DNA of 15,245 nucleotides from Opitutaceae bacterium (GTDB lineage: Bacteria > Verrucomicrobiota > Verrucomicrobiia > Opitutales > Opitutaceae): positions 1-15,245 of the forward strand of contig JAPOIC010000020.1 of assembly GCA_029979145.1 (NCBI GenBank), written 5' to 3'. Under the pieces are notes generated by a model, which was not told the origin of the DNA, made no database searches, and saw only the letters and a program-made list of their open reading frames with translations. The number at the start of each line of letters is the position of its first letter. Position 1 is the first letter of the stretch. The position numbers were made by a program, and so were the translations under genes. Positions 13,915-15,245 of the stretch are shown piece after piece.

Positions 13915-14053
13915 ATCTCCGCGTGCTCTGTGTCCTCTGTGTTAAATCCTTCACAGGAGAACGCAGTGCTCGCGGAGCCGAAGTTGCACAGGAGGCAACG
14001 GACCCAACTCAGCTGTCCGTTCTCTCCGCTACCTCCTGCAAAACCTGCATTTC
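13915..14053. repeat. Double-hairpin intergenic repeat, copy B
   Basis: Same layout as copy A, 221 bp downstream in the same orientation. Hairpin 1 outer arms are CTCCGCG (13917-13923) and CGCGGAG (13971-13977); inner arms are CTCTGTG (13935-13941) and CACAGGAG (13952-13959). Hairpin 2 pairs TTGCACAGGAGG (13984-13995) with CCTCCTGCAA (14032-14041), and AACGGA (13997-14002) with TCCGTT (14016-14021). It ends AAAACCTGCATTT. Several differences from copy A occur on both sides of a stem, so pairing is kept. Confidence 0.7.
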
Positions 14054-14146
14054 CTTGGGAAGCACAGGGGCAACTCGTATCTCCCATGACTCGTGTCGGT
14101 GCGGGACGAAGTAGGTCGCATCCGCCATGGGCGGACTCTCTTCCCT

Positions 14147-14242
14147 TTAGACAAGGAGCGCAGCGAGGGCACCGGCGAGAAACGCCACGAAGAGGAAAAA
14201 GGAAATCAATCCAATGATCGCGACCATGGGGGTCTTGCGCAC
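14147..14242 (-). CDS. Possible tiny single-helix membrane protein (31 aa)
   Basis: From GTG 14242 the frame reads MRKTPMVAIIGLISFFLF and then VAFLAGALAALLV before TAA at 14147. A basic N terminus is followed by one unbroken hydrophobic helix of about 24 residues, the typical look of a small membrane protein. ATG 14227 would give 26 residues without the basic start. An in-frame TAA lies just upstream, and the ribosome-binding site is weak for both starts. It lies 114 bp downstream of the lipoprotein gene on the same strand. Function is unknown, and chance cannot be excluded at this length. Confidence 0.35.
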   Translation of the reverse strand: MRKTPMVAIIGLISFFLFVAFLAGALAALLV

Positions 14243-14355
14243 GTTGCCAGCCAAGGCCAGTTAGACCGTTGCTGGCATGAGGTCGTCACGGCAGGGCGCC
14301 AATCCCTTTGTCCGGCTCGAGGGGTTGGTGGGTGCAGGAGACACGACTTTACCGC

Positions 14356-14877
14356 TCAGATTGTCTGCAGGAAGATGCTCCGGACTTCGCCGGAGCTTAG
14401 ATTCACAATCTCGCCGGTTTGGGGATCGACGAAAATACGACCCCGTTCGGTAAAGGCCTGCACGATGGCGTGCAATGATCCGCTTTCGTCGCGACGATAC
14501 CAAACGGTTCCGTTGGCCAGCGAGGGCTTGGACTCGGCGTGAAAGGTCGCGACCGAATTGCAGGCCTGCGCCATCGACACGTAGAGGTCGGCGAAACGGT
14601 TGCAGTCAAAATTCACGCTCCACCGGACGATCCCCATGTCGAAGAGCCGCCGCCGGTAGAGTTCATACCACTCGGGCAGCCAAGCGCTGTTGACCTCGGC
14701 GTAAGTGCTGTCGCCAAAAATCAACCCGGGGACTTCGTGGCCCAGGTCGAACCGGGAGTAAACCCGTCCGGTGCGTGCCTCGCTTGTCCGCTGCCAGCCG
14801 GAGCCGGCGGTGGCGCAGCCGCTCCCAAGGCTGGCGACAAGAATTGCCCAAACGAAATGGCTGCGGATTTTTCGCAT
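14356..14877 (-). CDS. Putative lipoprotein with a papain/transglutaminase-like Cys-His-Asp arrangement
   Basis: A 173-aa protein. The N terminus is RKIRSHFVWAILVASLGSGC, a basic stretch, a hydrophobic segment and a candidate lipid-modified C21. The lipobox is imperfect, with Gly in place of the usual Leu at -3. The mature part contains C92 in SVNFDCNRFADLYV, H136 in GSLHAIVQAF and D151 in RIFVDPQTGEIVNL. The order Cys, then His after 44 residues, then an acidic residue on a strand after 15 more, with D-C-x-x-F-A around the Cys, is the pattern of papain-like and transglutaminase-like peptidases. It somewhat resembles the protease domain of MOA-type agglutinins. I do not recognise a specific family and catalytic activity is inferred. 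ATG 14877 has no strong ribosome-binding site. A possible small ORF ends 9 bp upstream on the same strand. Confidence 0.65.
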   Translation of the reverse strand: MRKIRSHFVWAILVASLGSGCATAGSGWQRTSEARTGRVYSRFDLGHEVPGLIFGDSTYAEVNSAWLPEWYELYRRRLFDMGIVRWSVNFDCNRFADLYVSMAQACNSVATFHAESKPSLANGTVWYRRDESGSLHAIVQAFTERGRIFVDPQTGEIVNLSSGEVRSIFLQTI

Positions 14878-14886
14878 CGCGCCGAC

Positions 14887-15084
14887 TTAATGCATGGGCA
14901 CCGAATCGAAGCTCTCGGGCGATGCTTCAGCCGAGCCTTTGGAAAAACGTCGGAGCCAAGCCCTGCCTCGCTCGCGCAGGGAGGGTGCCGGCTGGATGAC
15001 AACAAAACCTCTCTCTTCATCCTCCTCCGCGATCGGGGCGGTAGGGAGGGCCCACGCCATGATCGGGAGAGAAATTAACACCAA
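14887..15084 (-). CDS. Possible small membrane-anchored protein (about 65 aa)
   Basis: From TTG 15084 the frame reads VLISLPIMAWALPTAPIA, a hydrophobic stretch, then a charged tail (EEDEERGFVVIQPAP, then an Arg-rich segment) to TAA at 14887. The open frame extends back to 15132 with more hydrophobic residues (TTWLLIFAGVWLSL) but without an ATG or GTG there. That continuous hydrophobicity hints at a real membrane anchor with a missed or unusual start. It ends 9 bp before the lipoprotein ATG, as expected for an operon. Against it, its 5' half overlaps the start of the FadL-like gene on the opposite strand. The family is unknown. Confidence 0.3.
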   Translation of the reverse strand: MVLISLPIMAWALPTAPIAEEDEERGFVVIQPAPSLRERGRAWLRRFSKGSAEASPESFDSVPMH

Positions 15085-15245
15085 GGAAAGCCAAACGCCG
15101 GCGAAGATAAGTAACCAAGTCGTAAACCCAGACTATCATTCGGTGGAGGTTCCGGCCAATAGGGGCATCTCGCTTGGCGGGGCCATGACGGCGATCGCAG
15201 ACGACTTCAGCGCGGCGTTCTATAACCCGGCCGCGGTCACCGTGC
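15059..15245 (+). CDS. FadL/OmpP1-like outer-membrane protein, 5' end only
   Basis: The frame from ATG 15059 stays open to the window edge (62 codons). Its last part reads GISLGGAMTAIADDFSAA followed by FYNPAAVT, the conserved N-terminal hatch motif of FadL/OmpP1-type and related porin-like barrels (G-x-A-x-A-x-D-D-x-S-A-x-x-x-N-P-A). GGGAGGG at 15044-15050 lies 8 bases before this ATG. An alternative in-frame ATG at 14996 would prepend residues ending in RAHA. No proper signal peptide is visible with either start, which is odd for an outer-membrane protein. The true start could be elsewhere, or the 5' end could be damaged. These proteins form 14-strand barrels that pass hydrophobic compounds. 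The remainder lies beyond the window. Confidence 0.5.
   Translation, partial: MIGREINTKESQTPAKISNQVVNPDYHSVEVPANRGISLGGAMTAIADDFSAAFYNPAAVTV

Larger units (their letters stand above)
13686..14355. other. 670-bp intergenic block, mostly repeats
   Basis: This stretch holds the two double-hairpin repeats listed separately and one possible tiny ORF at 14147-14242. The remaining pieces (13842-13914, 14054-14146 and 14243-14355) show nothing I can assign. GC content is visibly lower than in the flanking purB gene. No tRNA, rRNA or transposase is visible. Confidence 0.6.

Noticed and set aside
13694..14053. CRISPR-like array
   Set aside because: Only two long diverged copies with internal hairpins; no short regular repeats with unique spacers and no cas genes.
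14377..14396. Hairpin GCTCCGG / CCGGAGC as terminator of the lipoprotein gene
   Set aside because: The 7-bp stem lies inside the coding sequence, before the stop codon, with no T-tract after it on the minus strand.

Overview
The window (about 15.2 kb, high GC, strongly G/C-biased third codon positions) is chromosomal DNA of a Gram-negative bacterium. LPS export (LptF/LptG type), Sec and lipoprotein signal peptides, c-type cytochromes and a FadL-like outer-membrane protein all point to a double membrane. Gene content and intergenic repeat style remind me of Opitutaceae-type Verrucomicrobiota. That placement is an impression, not a computed result.

Layout. (1) 1-1270: low-complexity repeat arms, then an LptF/LptG-family permease on the plus strand. 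(2) 10449-1321, minus strand: a tightly packed run of nine genes joined by 4-8 bp overlaps or short gaps. In transcription order these are a YceI-like periplasmic isoprenoid-binding protein, a short-chain prenyl diphosphate synthase, an FtsX/MacB-type ABC permease, its LolD-type ATPase, a CcoN-like heme-copper-oxidase subunit I homologue with an apparently degenerate CuB site, a 131-aa four-helix membrane protein, an MFS transporter fused to CcoO-like and CcoP-like cytochrome c domains, an OmpR-family response regulator and a HAMP sensor kinase. A cupin gene interrupted by an in-frame TGA follows 20 bp later. (3) 10450-10574: divergent intergenic region with a phased repeat and inverted repeat, a likely operator. 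(4) 10575-13685, plus strand: holA, ppnP and purB, with two near-identical palindromes exactly 80 bp apart before ppnP. (5) 13686-14355: two diverged copies of a roughly 145-bp double-hairpin repeat and a possible tiny membrane ORF. (6) 14356-15245: a putative lipoprotein with a Cys-His-Asp triad, a possible small membrane ORF before it, and the start of a FadL/OmpP1-like gene running off the window.

How the genes may work together. The nine-gene run looks like a self-contained, self-regulated membrane redox module. Diheme cytochrome c domains covalently tied to a transporter could exchange electrons with the CcoN-like b-type cytochrome. The ABC transporter, prenyl synthase and YceI protein could supply or move an isoprenoid cofactor such as a quinone. 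The two-component pair at its end probably controls it. The subunit set resembles a cbb3 oxidase, but the catalytic copper site looks lost, so ordinary oxygen reduction is doubtful. This is the best candidate for an undescribed system in the window. The individual family calls are well supported; the joint function is inference.
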